This document shows positions 43,527 to 51,272 of a DNA stretch of 64,000 bases, in pieces. Numbering within the stretch: position 1 is the first letter of the stretch; every line of letters starts with the position of its first letter. The stretch spans positions 265,847 through 329,846 of the forward strand of contig CAWKNX010000003.1 in NCBI GenBank assembly GCA_963851085.1, written 5' to 3'. The notes beneath the pieces are model-generated. The model saw only the letters and a list, made by a program, of their open reading frames with translations, did no database searches and was not told where the DNA came from. Origin of the DNA: DATFVJ01 sp963851085. Its GTDB lineage: Bacteria > Actinomycetota > Actinomycetes > Streptosporangiales > Streptosporangiaceae. The position numbers were made by a program, and so were the translations under genes.

Positions 43527-44114
43527 ATGGCCTCCAAGACTGCGGTAAGCGTCTTCACCCTGCGGTGTGAACTGGACCGCGATGACGTACGCGACGTAAT
43601 GGCGGCCTCCAGGCTCCTGACGATCCTCCGGCGGTCGTGGATGGTCGCGTGCGCCGTCCTCGTGGCCCTGTTGGCCGAACTGCTTCTGCTGCTGCGGCTC
43701 GTGATCTCCCGGCCGGCGGACCATGCGGCATTTCATGGCCCGGTCAGGCTCGAACTGGGTGTTGGGGCAGCCTTCTGCGTACTCCTTGTGTGCTGGTCCG
43801 TGCTCCGCGTCTGGCGCCTGTCACCGGGCCCGCAGGCTGGCGACGCGCTGGCCCGCGGCGTCTGGCAGCGCGGGCCGCACCAGTACGAACTGTCCGCGGA
43901 CGGGGTGACGTGGCGGGCGCCTGATCGCTCGCTCGCGTTTGTGCCGTGGTCGGTGTTCACCGGGATGCGCGAGACAGAGCGCCTGTTCCTCCTCCTTGAC
44001 CAGCACGGCCGCCACGTGCGCGGTTTCATACCGAAACGCGGCATTGACGACCCTGTGCGCGTGGCCGAACTCGGCAGGTTCGTGCGCGGGAGCATCCGGG
44101 CCGCGTCCTCCTGA
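43527..44114 (+). CDS. YcxB-like membrane protein
   Basis: A 195-residue protein with two membrane helices (about residues 38-60 and 76-95) and a soluble C-terminal domain. That domain holds the YcxB pattern: YELSADGVTWRAPDRS, FVPWSVFTGMRETERL, FLLLDQHGRHVRGFIPKR. Members are widespread, of unknown function, with the domain facing the cytoplasm. No ribosome site stands out before the ATG. Upstream DNA (43391-43526) is comparatively AT-rich and probably holds its promoter. Confidence 0.75.
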   Translation: MASKTAVSVFTLRCELDRDDVRDVMAASRLLTILRRSWMVACAVLVALLAELLLLLRLVISRPADHAAFHGPVRLELGVGAAFCVLLVCWSVLRVWRLSPGPQAGDALARGVWQRGPHQYELSADGVTWRAPDRSLAFVPWSVFTGMRETERLFLLLDQHGRHVRGFIPKRGIDDPVRVAELGRFVRGSIRAASS

Positions 44115-44189
44115 CCGGGCCACACCGGTAGCCCCACCCGCGTCCCGCGGATACCCGCATCTGGGCGGCGGCCGGCCCGGGACTACGCC

Positions 44190-44373
44190 GCGAGGGCTGG
44201 ACGACGAGAGCATCGAGGCCCTGTACCGGGACACCTTCCGGGCCACCACTAAGGAGGACGCACTATGACCGCCGTCCTGCAGTCGCGGGGACTCGGCAAG
44301 CGGTACCGGCAGCGGTGGGCGCTGACCGACTGCACGCTGCGCATTCCCGCCGGGAATGTCGTCGGGCTGGTCG
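44190..44373 (+). pseudogene. Junction of a GntR-regulator C-terminus and an ABC ATPase N-terminus
   Basis: Two remnants in the usual order of a YtrA-type operon. First, a tail ending LDDESIEALYRDTFRATT with stop at 44266-44268. Then, overlapping by ATGA, an ABC ATPase start at 44265 (MTAVLQSRGLGKRYRQRW, then GNVVGLVGP). The second ends exactly where the Walker A GPNGAGKTT should follow. The GntR HTH domain and the rest of the ATPase and permease are gone. cutA starts 50 bp later. This is a deletion scar. Confidence 0.6.
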
Positions 44374-44422
44374 GCCCCATCGCCAGGCATGTGGGCGGCG
44401 CCGCAGCGTACGATCAGGTGTC

Positions 44423-44842
44423 ATGACGGGCCAGGCCCAGGACGCTCGCGGCGGCGACGCGGCGTCTGCCCAGGACGTTCCGCTCCCGGGGGCCACAGCG
44501 TCCCCGCTACCTGCGGAGTTCATCCAGGTGCAGACCACGACAGATTCCCGTGCCGAGGCGGTGGAACTCGCCCGCGCCGCGGTGGCGGCGAGGCTCGCCG
44601 CCTGTGCTCAGGTGGCGGGACCGATTGCGAGTACTTACTGGTGGGAGGGGGAGATGGAGCGGGCAGAGGAGTGGCTGGTGATGCTGAAGCTCCCCGCCGA
44701 CCGCTATGCCGACCTTTCCGCCCTGCTTACCAGGCTGCACAGCTACGACGAGCCGGAGATCATCGCGACACCCATCTGTGCGGGCTCAGCTGGTTACCTT
44801 GGCTGGATTCGTGACGAGACGAGGCAGCCCGATACGACCTGA
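44423..44842 (+). CDS. cutA: CutA1 divalent-cation tolerance protein
   Basis: 139 residues. After a ~30-residue variable N-terminus comes the CutA1 domain: FIQVQTTTDSRAEAVELA, AAVAARLAACAQVAGPI, STYWWEGEMERAEEWLVML and SYDEPEIIATPI. It is a trimeric ferredoxin-like cytoplasmic protein connected with copper tolerance in E. coli, though the molecular role is debated. ATG at 44423. Confidence 0.92.
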   Translation: MTGQAQDARGGDAASAQDVPLPGATASPLPAEFIQVQTTTDSRAEAVELARAAVAARLAACAQVAGPIASTYWWEGEMERAEEWLVMLKLPADRYADLSALLTRLHSYDEPEIIATPICAGSAGYLGWIRDETRQPDTT

Positions 44843-44899
44843 CCGGTTTGGGCATGGTTACCTTGGAACAGAATTCCGTTCTACGAGGGGGCCGATGCC

Positions 44900-45787
44900 A
44901 TGGCCATGCCGGATGGGCCGCTGCATCCACGCCACGAAGTCCGCACCGACGATGGCCTGTTCGGCCCCGGTTCCATCACGTGGCGGATCATGGGCGAACC
45001 GATCATGTGGGTGGCCGGATTCCGCGCGCTCTACCTTCAGGCGCTGCACCCGCGCACGATGCGTGGCACCTGGCAGAACACGGCTTTGATCGATCCGAAG
45101 GAAGCCTGGAGCCGGCTCGCGCGGACGACCGCCTACGTGCGGGTCCGCACTTTCGGCAACCTGGCCGACGTAGACCGGGCCGGGCGCCGCGTCCGAAAGA
45201 TCCACGCATCGCTCACCGGTGTCGACCCCGATGGCACCAGGTTCCGCATCGACGAGCCGGAGCAGTTGCTCTGGGTGCACTGCGGTGAGATCGGGTCCTA
45301 CGTGGACATCGCGCGGCGCAGTGGCATGCCGCTGTGCGTTCACGACCTGGACAGATTCGTGGATGAGCAGCGCAGATCCGCGGCGGTCGTCGGCCTGGAC
45401 CCTGCGGACGTGCCGGCCTCGGCGGCCGAGCTCGCCGCCTATTTCGAGAACATGCGGCCGAAACTGCATGCCTGCGACGAGGCAAAGCAGGCGCTGCGGC
45501 TGTCCTTCAACCCGGCGGTACCCCGGGCGCTGCTTGCGCTCAAGCTCATTGCGCCGCCGGTCAACACGCTCGCCTTTGCGACACTGCCCCGGTGGGCACG
45601 CAGGATGTACGGTGCGCCTGGAAATCCGCTGACCGACCTGGCCGCCACGGCGACCCTGACCACGCTGCAGCGGGCGCTGCGCGGCCTGCCCGAGCGGGTC
45701 CGCTACACACCGCCCGTGCGGGAGGCGCGGCGGCGCATCCGTGAGTACGAGCAGCTACAGTGGCAGCGGTTGCGAGCGGTCTCCTGA
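44900..45787 (+). CDS. DUF2236 / MpaB-like oxygenase-family protein
   Basis: A 295-residue protein with the DUF2236 (latex-clearing/MpaB-like) pattern: SITWRIMGEPIMWVAGF near residue 24, LQALHPRTMRGTWQN, DRAGRRVRKIHASLTG (conserved His), LLWVHCGEIGSYVDIA (conserved His) and PLTDLAATATLTTLQR. Relatives are haem-binding oxygenases such as rubber-cleaving Lcp and fungal MpaB. The likely haem ligands are among the conserved histidines. Substrate unknown. Preceded by a GAGGGG site. Confidence 0.86.
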   Translation: MAMPDGPLHPRHEVRTDDGLFGPGSITWRIMGEPIMWVAGFRALYLQALHPRTMRGTWQNTALIDPKEAWSRLARTTAYVRVRTFGNLADVDRAGRRVRKIHASLTGVDPDGTRFRIDEPEQLLWVHCGEIGSYVDIARRSGMPLCVHDLDRFVDEQRRSAAVVGLDPADVPASAAELAAYFENMRPKLHACDEAKQALRLSFNPAVPRALLALKLIAPPVNTLAFATLPRWARRMYGAPGNPLTDLAATATLTTLQRALRGLPERVRYTPPVREARRRIREYEQLQWQRLRAVS

Positions 45788-45844
45788 GCCCGGACACGCC
45801 GCGCTGACCAGGATATGCGGTCGGCGCACTCTCGGCCGGCGCGC

Positions 45845-46951
45845 TCAGACCTGGGCTTCCCGCAGCGTGCGAGCGGTGTCCTCGGGCAGGATGTCGTTGA
45901 TGAAGGCGCCCATCGCCGCCTCCGAGCCCGCCAGGTATTTGAGCTTGCCCGGCGCACGCTGTGCGGAGTGCACCTGGAGGTGCAGATAACCGAGTTCGCG
46001 GTCGATGCGGACCGGGGCTTGATGCCACGCGGAAATGTACGGGATCGGCGAATCGTAGAGTGACGCCATCCGGCGCAGCACGTCGAGGTAGATGTGGCAG
46101 AAATCCGTGCGCTCCGCCTCGCCCAGGTCGGGTAGCCCGGTTACCTGGCGATTCGGATAGAGGTGGACCGCGAGCGGCCAGTGGGCGGCGAAGGGCACGA
46201 ATGCCGTCCAGTATTCGGTGCGGGTGACAATCCGTTCACCGCTCCGCATCTCCTCGGCCAGCAGATCCGCGAACAGATTGCGCCAGGTTCGCTCGCGGTA
46301 GCCGCGCGCGGTGGCCATCATCCGCCGGGTGCGCGGCGTCACGAACGGATAGGCGTAGATCTGCCCGTGCGGATGGCGCAAGGTGACGCCGATCTCCTTG
46401 CCGTAATTCTCGAAACAGAAGACCTGCTCCACACCCGGCAGGGCCGACAGGGCGACGGTCCGGTCCACCCACGCTTCGAGCACGGTCCGCATCCGCTCGG
46501 GCGGCAGGGCTGCGAGCGAGGCATTGTGGTCTGAGGTGTAACACACGACCTCACACCGCCCCACCGCGGGCTGTCCCGCGTGCAGGGCGGGCGGTATCGC
46601 GTCGGCACCCGCGGCCGGCGTCCCCGCTTCTTGCGCCGCGCCTGAGTAGGAGAAGGTCGGGAAGCGGTTCTCGAAGACAACGACGTCATAGCCGCTCGAC
46701 GGGATCTCGGTATGCCTGCCCTCGGCGGAGGGGCAGAGCGGGCACTGGTCGTCGGGCGGAAGGTACGTCCGGTCCTGGCGGTGGCCGGCCACCGCCACCC
46801 ACTCGTCAAGCGTGGCATCGTATCTCAAGCCGCCGCTGGTGGGCCGGACTGCAATCTGGCGCGGGTCGATGACGTTTCTTGTCGCCGTGTCGGATTCGTC
46901 AAAGTAGATGAGTTCCCTGCCGTCAGACAGGCGCATCTGCGTCTTCCTCAT
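45845..46951 (-). CDS. galT: Galactose-1-phosphate uridylyltransferase
   Basis: A 368-residue Leloir-pathway enzyme. Zinc-site cysteines are in DDQCPLCPSAEG, ENRFPTFSYSG is conserved, and the catalytic histidine lies in GVTLRHPHGQIYAYPF (HPHGQ). The C-terminal half has HLYPNRQVTGLPDL and SAWHQAPVRIDRELGY. It transfers UMP between UDP-glucose and galactose-1-phosphate. Its ATG overlaps the stop of the DeoR regulator (TGATG), so both are in one operon. A galE-like remnant lies at 57.0-57.8 kb, away from this gene. Confidence 0.93.
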   Translation of the reverse strand: MRKTQMRLSDGRELIYFDESDTATRNVIDPRQIAVRPTSGGLRYDATLDEWVAVAGHRQDRTYLPPDDQCPLCPSAEGRHTEIPSSGYDVVVFENRFPTFSYSGAAQEAGTPAAGADAIPPALHAGQPAVGRCEVVCYTSDHNASLAALPPERMRTVLEAWVDRTVALSALPGVEQVFCFENYGKEIGVTLRHPHGQIYAYPFVTPRTRRMMATARGYRERTWRNLFADLLAEEMRSGERIVTRTEYWTAFVPFAAHWPLAVHLYPNRQVTGLPDLGEAERTDFCHIYLDVLRRMASLYDSPIPYISAWHQAPVRIDRELGYLHLQVHSAQRAPGKLKYLAGSEAAMGAFINDILPEDTARTLREAQV

Positions 46952-47748
46952 CAGGCGTCCTGGCCGCGGTCAGCGGCAACCGGCACCACCTGAAGATCAG
47001 CCACGTGCTCCGCGAGCACGGTGCGCGCTTCATTGCTGATCAGACTGTCTGTGACAAGCGTGCTCACCGCCTCGAGCGGCGCTATCTGGCTCAATCCGAT
47101 CACCCCCCACTTTGTGTGGTCCGCCACCACGATCAGCCGCCGGGCGGAATCGACGAACGCCCGGTTGGTCTCGGCCTCGGTCAGGTTGGGTGTGGTCAGC
47201 CCGGCCCGCACATCGATCCCGTGCACGCCCATGATGACGACGTCGAAATGGAGCGAGCGGATAGTAGACACAGCTACGGCCCCGACCAGCGCCTCTGACG
47301 GCGTTCGCACGCCCCCGGTCAGGACGACGGTGAGATCCGCGCGCTCGTTCTGGTAGAGAACCTCGGCGACCTTGATCGAGTTCGTGACGACGGTGAGGTT
47401 CGGGACGTTCCTGAGGTGCCTCGCGAGTGTCCATGTGGTCGTGCCCGCGGTGAGCGCCACGGCCGACCCTGGCTGGATGAGCGCGGCCGCCAGCGCGGCG
47501 ATCGCCTCCTTTTCCCGCGGCTCGCGGATCGACTTCGCGGCGAAGCCTGGCTCGTCGGTGCTCCCGTATTCGATCGTCGTCGCCCCGCCGTGGACCTTGG
47601 CGATGAGTCCCTGCCGGGCGAGTGCCTCCAGATCCCGCCTGATCGTCATGTCCGAGACACCGAGCATCTGGCTGAGGTCGCTGACCCGGACACCACCGGC
47701 CTGCTTGACCTGCTCGAGAATCTTTGCCTGCCGCATGGCGGCGAGCAT
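46951..47748 (-). CDS. DeoR-family transcriptional regulator
   Basis: About 265 residues. The N-terminal winged helix reads GGVRVSDLSQMLGVSDM then TIRRDLEALARQGLIAKV. The effector domain is the sugar-phosphate isomerase-like type (EKEAIAALAAALIQPGS, TAGTTTWTLARHL, VVLTGGVRTPSEALVG and ADHTKWGVIGLSQIA). The start is uncertain: ATG 47748 has AGAAAGG about 9 nt upstream, and ATG 47757 and ATG 47850 are also in frame. Coupled to galT, it likely represses galactose genes in the absence of a sugar phosphate. Confidence 0.88.
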   Translation of the reverse strand: MLAAMRQAKILEQVKQAGGVRVSDLSQMLGVSDMTIRRDLEALARQGLIAKVHGGATTIEYGSTDEPGFAAKSIREPREKEAIAALAAALIQPGSAVALTAGTTTWTLARHLRNVPNLTVVTNSIKVAEVLYQNERADLTVVLTGGVRTPSEALVGAVAVSTIRSLHFDVVIMGVHGIDVRAGLTTPNLTEAETNRAFVDSARRLIVVADHTKWGVIGLSQIAPLEAVSTLVTDSLISNEARTVLAEHVADLQVVPVAADRGQDA

Positions 47749-48116
47749 GATGAACATCCTTTCTTCGGACGAGCCCCGGTTGCTGCGGCCGCCTGCCCCG
47801 GTCCGCGGCTGCCTTCTTATCTCCGCTTTCTCCGTTTTGCTGGTTTCCACCCGTCACGGGCAGCGTGCCCGATTAAAGCGACCAGAGTCAACACTAACGA
47901 ACAGCTTGCTTGTTCGGCTGGACCGTCAAATCCGCGCTGCAGTTCCGCGAGGTACCTCCTGGAAGCATTCTCCGACGGGCCGTGGCAACGTGCTCGGACA
48001 GTCCCCGCAGTGATCGCGCGGGCCGCCGAACGCAGGAGCCTGGACTGTGTGAGGACATGCTCGGAAGACGCGAACATGATTGAGCTTGTTCGATTCCTGA
48101 TGCGGGTGTGCCGCCG
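47749..48116. other. Upstream region of deoR-galT
   Basis: About 370 bp with no credible gene. An imperfect inverted repeat CGAACAGC/GCTTGTTCG sits at about 47898-47917, a possible DeoR-type operator, in a short AT-richer patch. Confidence 0.4.
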
Positions 48117-48806
48117 TTACCGTGGCACGGGAATGTTCCACCCGGTGATCACCGGTTCACCGTGCTCGGTGCCGAGAGTCGAGTACGTCCCCGTGTCGAG
48201 GTGGAACAGACGGCCTCCCGATGGCGTCAGGCCGAGCCAGCGCGCGGTGAGCACCCGCAGCACGTGGCCGTGCGCCACAATCACGACATCGCCGGGTTCG
48301 TGGGGCGCGCCGCCGGGTTCGTGGGGCGCGCCGCCGGGTTCGTGGGGCGCGCCGCCGCAGTCGTGGGGCGCGCCGCCGGCACCGGCCAGCGGGCGCACCC
48401 GGCGCAGTACGGCGTCCGCGCGCGCGCCGACCTGCTCGACAGTCTCGCCCGGATGGTCCGCATCGCCAGGGATCACGCCGTCGCGCCACAGGTACCAGCC
48501 AGGGCGCTGCGCCCTGATCTGTTCCGTGGTGCGCCCTTCGTATCCGCCGTAATCCCATTCCCACAGGTCGGGGTCCTGCTTAGCGCCGTCGAGACCGGCC
48601 AGCTTCGCGGTCCGCACCGCGCGCTCCGCGGGGCTGGTGAATACGGCGAGGATCTTCCGCGCCGCGAGCGGCTGGGCGAGTGCCGCCGCCTGCGCCTCTC
48701 CGCGAGCGGTGAGCGGCACGTCGGTCCTGCCGGTGTGCCGGCCCGCGGCGCTCCACTCGGTCTCGCCGTGCCTGAGCAGAATCAGCTCTCCCATATCCTC
48801 CATCAT
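48117..48806 (-). CDS. Histidine phosphatase (phosphoglycerate mutase-like) with a repeat insertion
   Basis: A 229-residue branch-2 phosphatase. The catalytic motif ILLRHGETEWSAAGRHTG begins near residue 9, the acid is in DLWEWDYGGYEGRTTEQI, and the second histidine in VVIVAHGHVLRVLTARW. Between these lies GGAPHEP repeated about four times, replacing a surface loop. Start codon is ambiguous (48806, 48803 or 48794). It removes phosphate from an unidentified small molecule. Confidence 0.86.
   Translation of the reverse strand: MMEDMGELILLRHGETEWSAAGRHTGRTDVPLTARGEAQAAALAQPLAARKILAVFTSPAERAVRTAKLAGLDGAKQDPDLWEWDYGGYEGRTTEQIRAQRPGWYLWRDGVIPGDADHPGETVEQVGARADAVLRRVRPLAGAGGAPHDCGGAPHEPGGAPHEPGGAPHEPGDVVIVAHGHVLRVLTARWLGLTPSGGRLFHLDTGTYSTLGTEHGEPVITGWNIPVPR
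48295..48376 (-). repeat. 21-bp tandem repeat in the phosphatase gene
   Basis: Nearly four head-to-tail copies of GGTTCGTGGGGCGCGCCGCC plus one base. 21 bp is seven codons, so the frame is kept. The last copy carries CAG in place of GGT, giving the Asp-Cys variant. Confidence 0.85.
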
Positions 48807-48816
48807 CCGGTTTTCC

Positions 48817-48869
48817 AGAGCCTATTTGCGAACCCCTGCCCCACCAGCGAGGGTTCCCAAACAGGCTCT
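48817..48869. repeat. Inverted-repeat element upstream of the decarboxylase
   Basis: Arms AGAGCCTATTTGCGAACCC (48817-48835) and GGGTTCCCAAACAGGCTCT (48851-48869) pair with three mismatches around a 15-nt loop. Their consensus is the same as the terminal repeats of the element at 50401-50565. It lies in the 87-bp gap between the divergent phosphatase and decarboxylase genes and could be a minimal or deleted MITE. Confidence 0.7.
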
Positions 48870-48893
48870 AGGCCGCTGTCCTACGGTGGGGGC

Positions 48894-50413
48894 ATGACGA
48901 GCATGACCCCCGAGGAGTTCCGCCGCTGCGGGCGGCAGGTGGTCGACTGGATCGCGGACTACTGGGAGCGGGTCGAGTCGCTGCCGGTCCAGTCGCGGGC
49001 ATCCGCCGGGGAACTGCGCAAGCTGCTGCCCGCGCATCCGCCCGAGCAATCCGAGCCGTTTGACGCGGTGCTCGGCGACCTCGACCGCGTCGTGCTCCCC
49101 GGCGTCACGCACTGGCAGCATCCGCGGTTCTTCGGCTACTTCCCCTCCAACGTCTCCGGGCCCGCGGTGCTCGGCGATCTGATCTCGTCGGGTCTGGGCG
49201 TGCAGGGGATGCTCTGGGCGACAAGCCCTGCCTGCACCGAACTTGAGCAGCACATGCTCGACTGGCTCGCCGAGATGCTCGGGCTTCCCGGCCGGTTCAG
49301 GTCGGACGGGGCCGGTGGCGGTGTCATCCAGGACAGTGCCTCGAGCGCAGTGCTTGTGGCTCTCGCCGCGGCCTTGTACAAGGCGACCGGTGGCGCGTGG
49401 CGCACAGGTGGCGTAGCCGGTGCGGCTGGCCCGGCCGACTCCGCTGGCCCGGCCGGCTCCGGCGGCCCGTCGGCGCGGTACGGCGTCTACGTCTCCGAGC
49501 AGGCGCACTCGAGCGTGGAAAAGGCGGCCGTGGTCGCCGGGCTTGGTGAGCGGGCCCTGCGCAAGATCCGGGTCGAGCGGGAAACGCTCGCCATGGACGT
49601 GGGTCATCTGCGCGAATGCGTGGCGGCCGACCTCGCCGCCAGGGTGACCCCCGTGATGGTCGTGGCCACGGTCGGCACCACCTCCACCAACGCCATCGAC
49701 CCGGTCCGCCCTATCGGTGAGGTGTGCCGCGCGAACGGGGTCTGGCTGCACGTGGACGCCGCCTACGCGGGCGTGGCCGCGGTCTGCCCCGAGTTTCGCT
49801 GGCTTAACGACGGCGTAGCCGGCTACGCCGACTCTTACGCCACCAATCTGCACAAGTGGCTGCTCACGAACTTCGACTGCGACGCATTCTGGGTCGCCGA
49901 CCGTGGCCCGCTGATCGCGGCCCTGTCCATCCTGCCGGAGTACCTGCGTAACGCGGCCACGGAATCCGGCCAGGTCACCGACTACCGTGACTGGCAGATC
50001 CCGCTCGGGCGCAGGTTCCGCGCGCTCAAACTATGGGCGGTGATCCGCTGCTACGGGGGGAAGGGCTCCGCGCGCACATCAGGGGCCACGTCGCCGCCGC
50101 CGCCGAATTCGCCGCCTGGATCGACGGCGACGAACGATTCGAGGTCGCCGCTCCACATCCGCTCTCCCTCGTCTGTTTCCGCCTGCGCCTGCCCGATCTC
50201 GCCCCGCCGCAGCAGGACGCGGCCAACATGGCGCTCATGGAGCAGCTGAACGACTCCGGTGAGCTCTTCCTCACGCACACGCGGATCGGCGGCAGGGTGG
50301 CACTGCGGCTTGCCATCGGTGGCACGTTCACCCAGGCGCGCCATGTGGAGCAGGCATGGGAGGCTATCCGCCGCGCCGCGGCCGGCCTGCGGCTGGCCGG
50401 AGAGCCTGCTTGA
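48894..50413 (+). CDS. PLP-dependent aromatic L-amino-acid decarboxylase-like enzyme, one frameshift
   Basis: Group II decarboxylase of about 505 residues. It starts MTSMTPEEFRRCGRQVVDW, then THWQHPRFFGYFPSN, LGVQGMLWATSPACTELE, WLHVDAAYAGVAAVCPE (cofactor Asp) and SYATNLHKWLLTNFDCD (Schiff-base Lys near residue 322). A Gly/Ala/Pro insertion sits near residue 180. In the GGGGGG run at 50055-50060 the frame shifts; after it GLRAHIRGHVAAAAEFA and LFLTHTRIGGRVALRLAIG continue. The last three codons and stop lie inside the MITE-like element at 50401. Likely substrates are tyrosine, tryptophan or phenylalanine. Confidence 0.84.
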
Positions 50414-50565
50414 GAACCCTCGCTCGCCGCGAGCGGTGATCCAGGCGGTGGCTGGCAAGGCGGAGTGAGGGAGCATAGCCGGAGGTCCTACGTAACCGAG
50501 CGACAACGCAGCCAGCCGCCGTCTGGGCGCCGCGCCGCAGAGCACGGGGTTCTCAGGCAGGCTCT
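50401..50565. mobile_element. 165-bp MITE-like element
   Basis: Terminal inverted repeats AGAGCCTGCTTGAGAACCC (50401-50419) and GGGTTCTCAGGCAGGCTCT (50547-50565) match in 18 of 19 positions. The 127 bp between them encode nothing recognisable. No transposase is in the window, so it would depend on one elsewhere. It overlaps the decarboxylase 3' end and supplies its stop codon. Confidence 0.75.
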
Positions 50566-50600
50566 GAAAGCCTGCGCTGAGCCGGGCCGGTGGCAGCCGA

Positions 50601-51242
50601 TCAGCGGCTTTCGCCCTCTTCGAGGTAGACGCGTGACGCGTACTCCTCGAGCACCTGCTCGCATCGCCCGAGCGCGGAAACGGCCGCCGCCTGCCCGGAC
50701 GCGCCAAGCACGTCGCGGGCCCGTACCTTGTCGAACCAGTTCCTCAGCTTCACGAGGTCTTCGTCGTTCTCCTCGAGTTCGGCGTACGTGAAATGCTCCG
50801 CCACGTACTCCTTTTCGACCTGCGCGACGAAGTCCTCACAGCGGTCGACGATCTCCTCGTACTCGTCGTCTCTTGCCGCGTTGAAGGCCCGCTCGATGTC
50901 CGCCTCGCCCGCGAGGACATCGGTGCTGAGCAGATACGCGGTACCACCCATCCCCGTGATCTCCTTGCGCAGCGCGCGCAGTGCCCGCTCCGCACCGACG
51001 GCGTGCGGCAGAGCCGCCGCCGAGTTCTGCACGTATATGGCGCCGAGGCCCTTGATGCGCCGCCACACGGCCGCGCGCAGCCTGGTCGGCTCGGCGGGCA
51101 CCCGATAGATCAGCAGCAGCCATCTCCTGCCGTGGGCACCCGGATGCTCGCCCACGGGGCTGGCGCCGCCGGGCGGTCCCGGGTGCTCGCTCTCCGGGCT
51201 GACACTGCTGCCGCCCGCACCCGGCGTCTGCTGGCTAGCCAC
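50601..51242 (-). CDS. ChrB-like protein (N-terminal domain family)
   Basis: 213 residues. After a Gly/Pro/Ser-rich leader of ~38 residues comes the ChrB N-terminal pattern: RWLLLIYRVPAEPTRL, AAVWRRIKGLGAIYVQNS and ADIERAFNAARDDEYEEI. An acidic helical region follows (EYVAEHFTYAELEENDED). ChrB proteins are linked to chromate resistance regulation, but the rhodanese-like/ChrB C-terminal domain and chrA are absent here, so the role is unclear. GTG start. Confidence 0.82.
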   Translation of the reverse strand: MASQQTPGAGGSSVSPESEHPGPPGGASPVGEHPGAHGRRWLLLIYRVPAEPTRLRAAVWRRIKGLGAIYVQNSAAALPHAVGAERALRALRKEITGMGGTAYLLSTDVLAGEADIERAFNAARDDEYEEIVDRCEDFVAQVEKEYVAEHFTYAELEENDEDLVKLRNWFDKVRARDVLGASGQAAAVSALGRCEQVLEEYASRVYLEEGESR

Positions 51243-51272
51243 GGCCGATCACGGTCTCAGCATACGAGGACG

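Noticed and set aside
48108..48893. N-terminal extension of the decarboxylase
   Set aside because: It is the antisense of the histidine phosphatase; the ATG at 48894 gives the standard family start.
50051..50707. Minus-strand protein over the MITE-like element
   Set aside because: The frame crosses inverted repeats and decarboxylase antisense and has no domain.
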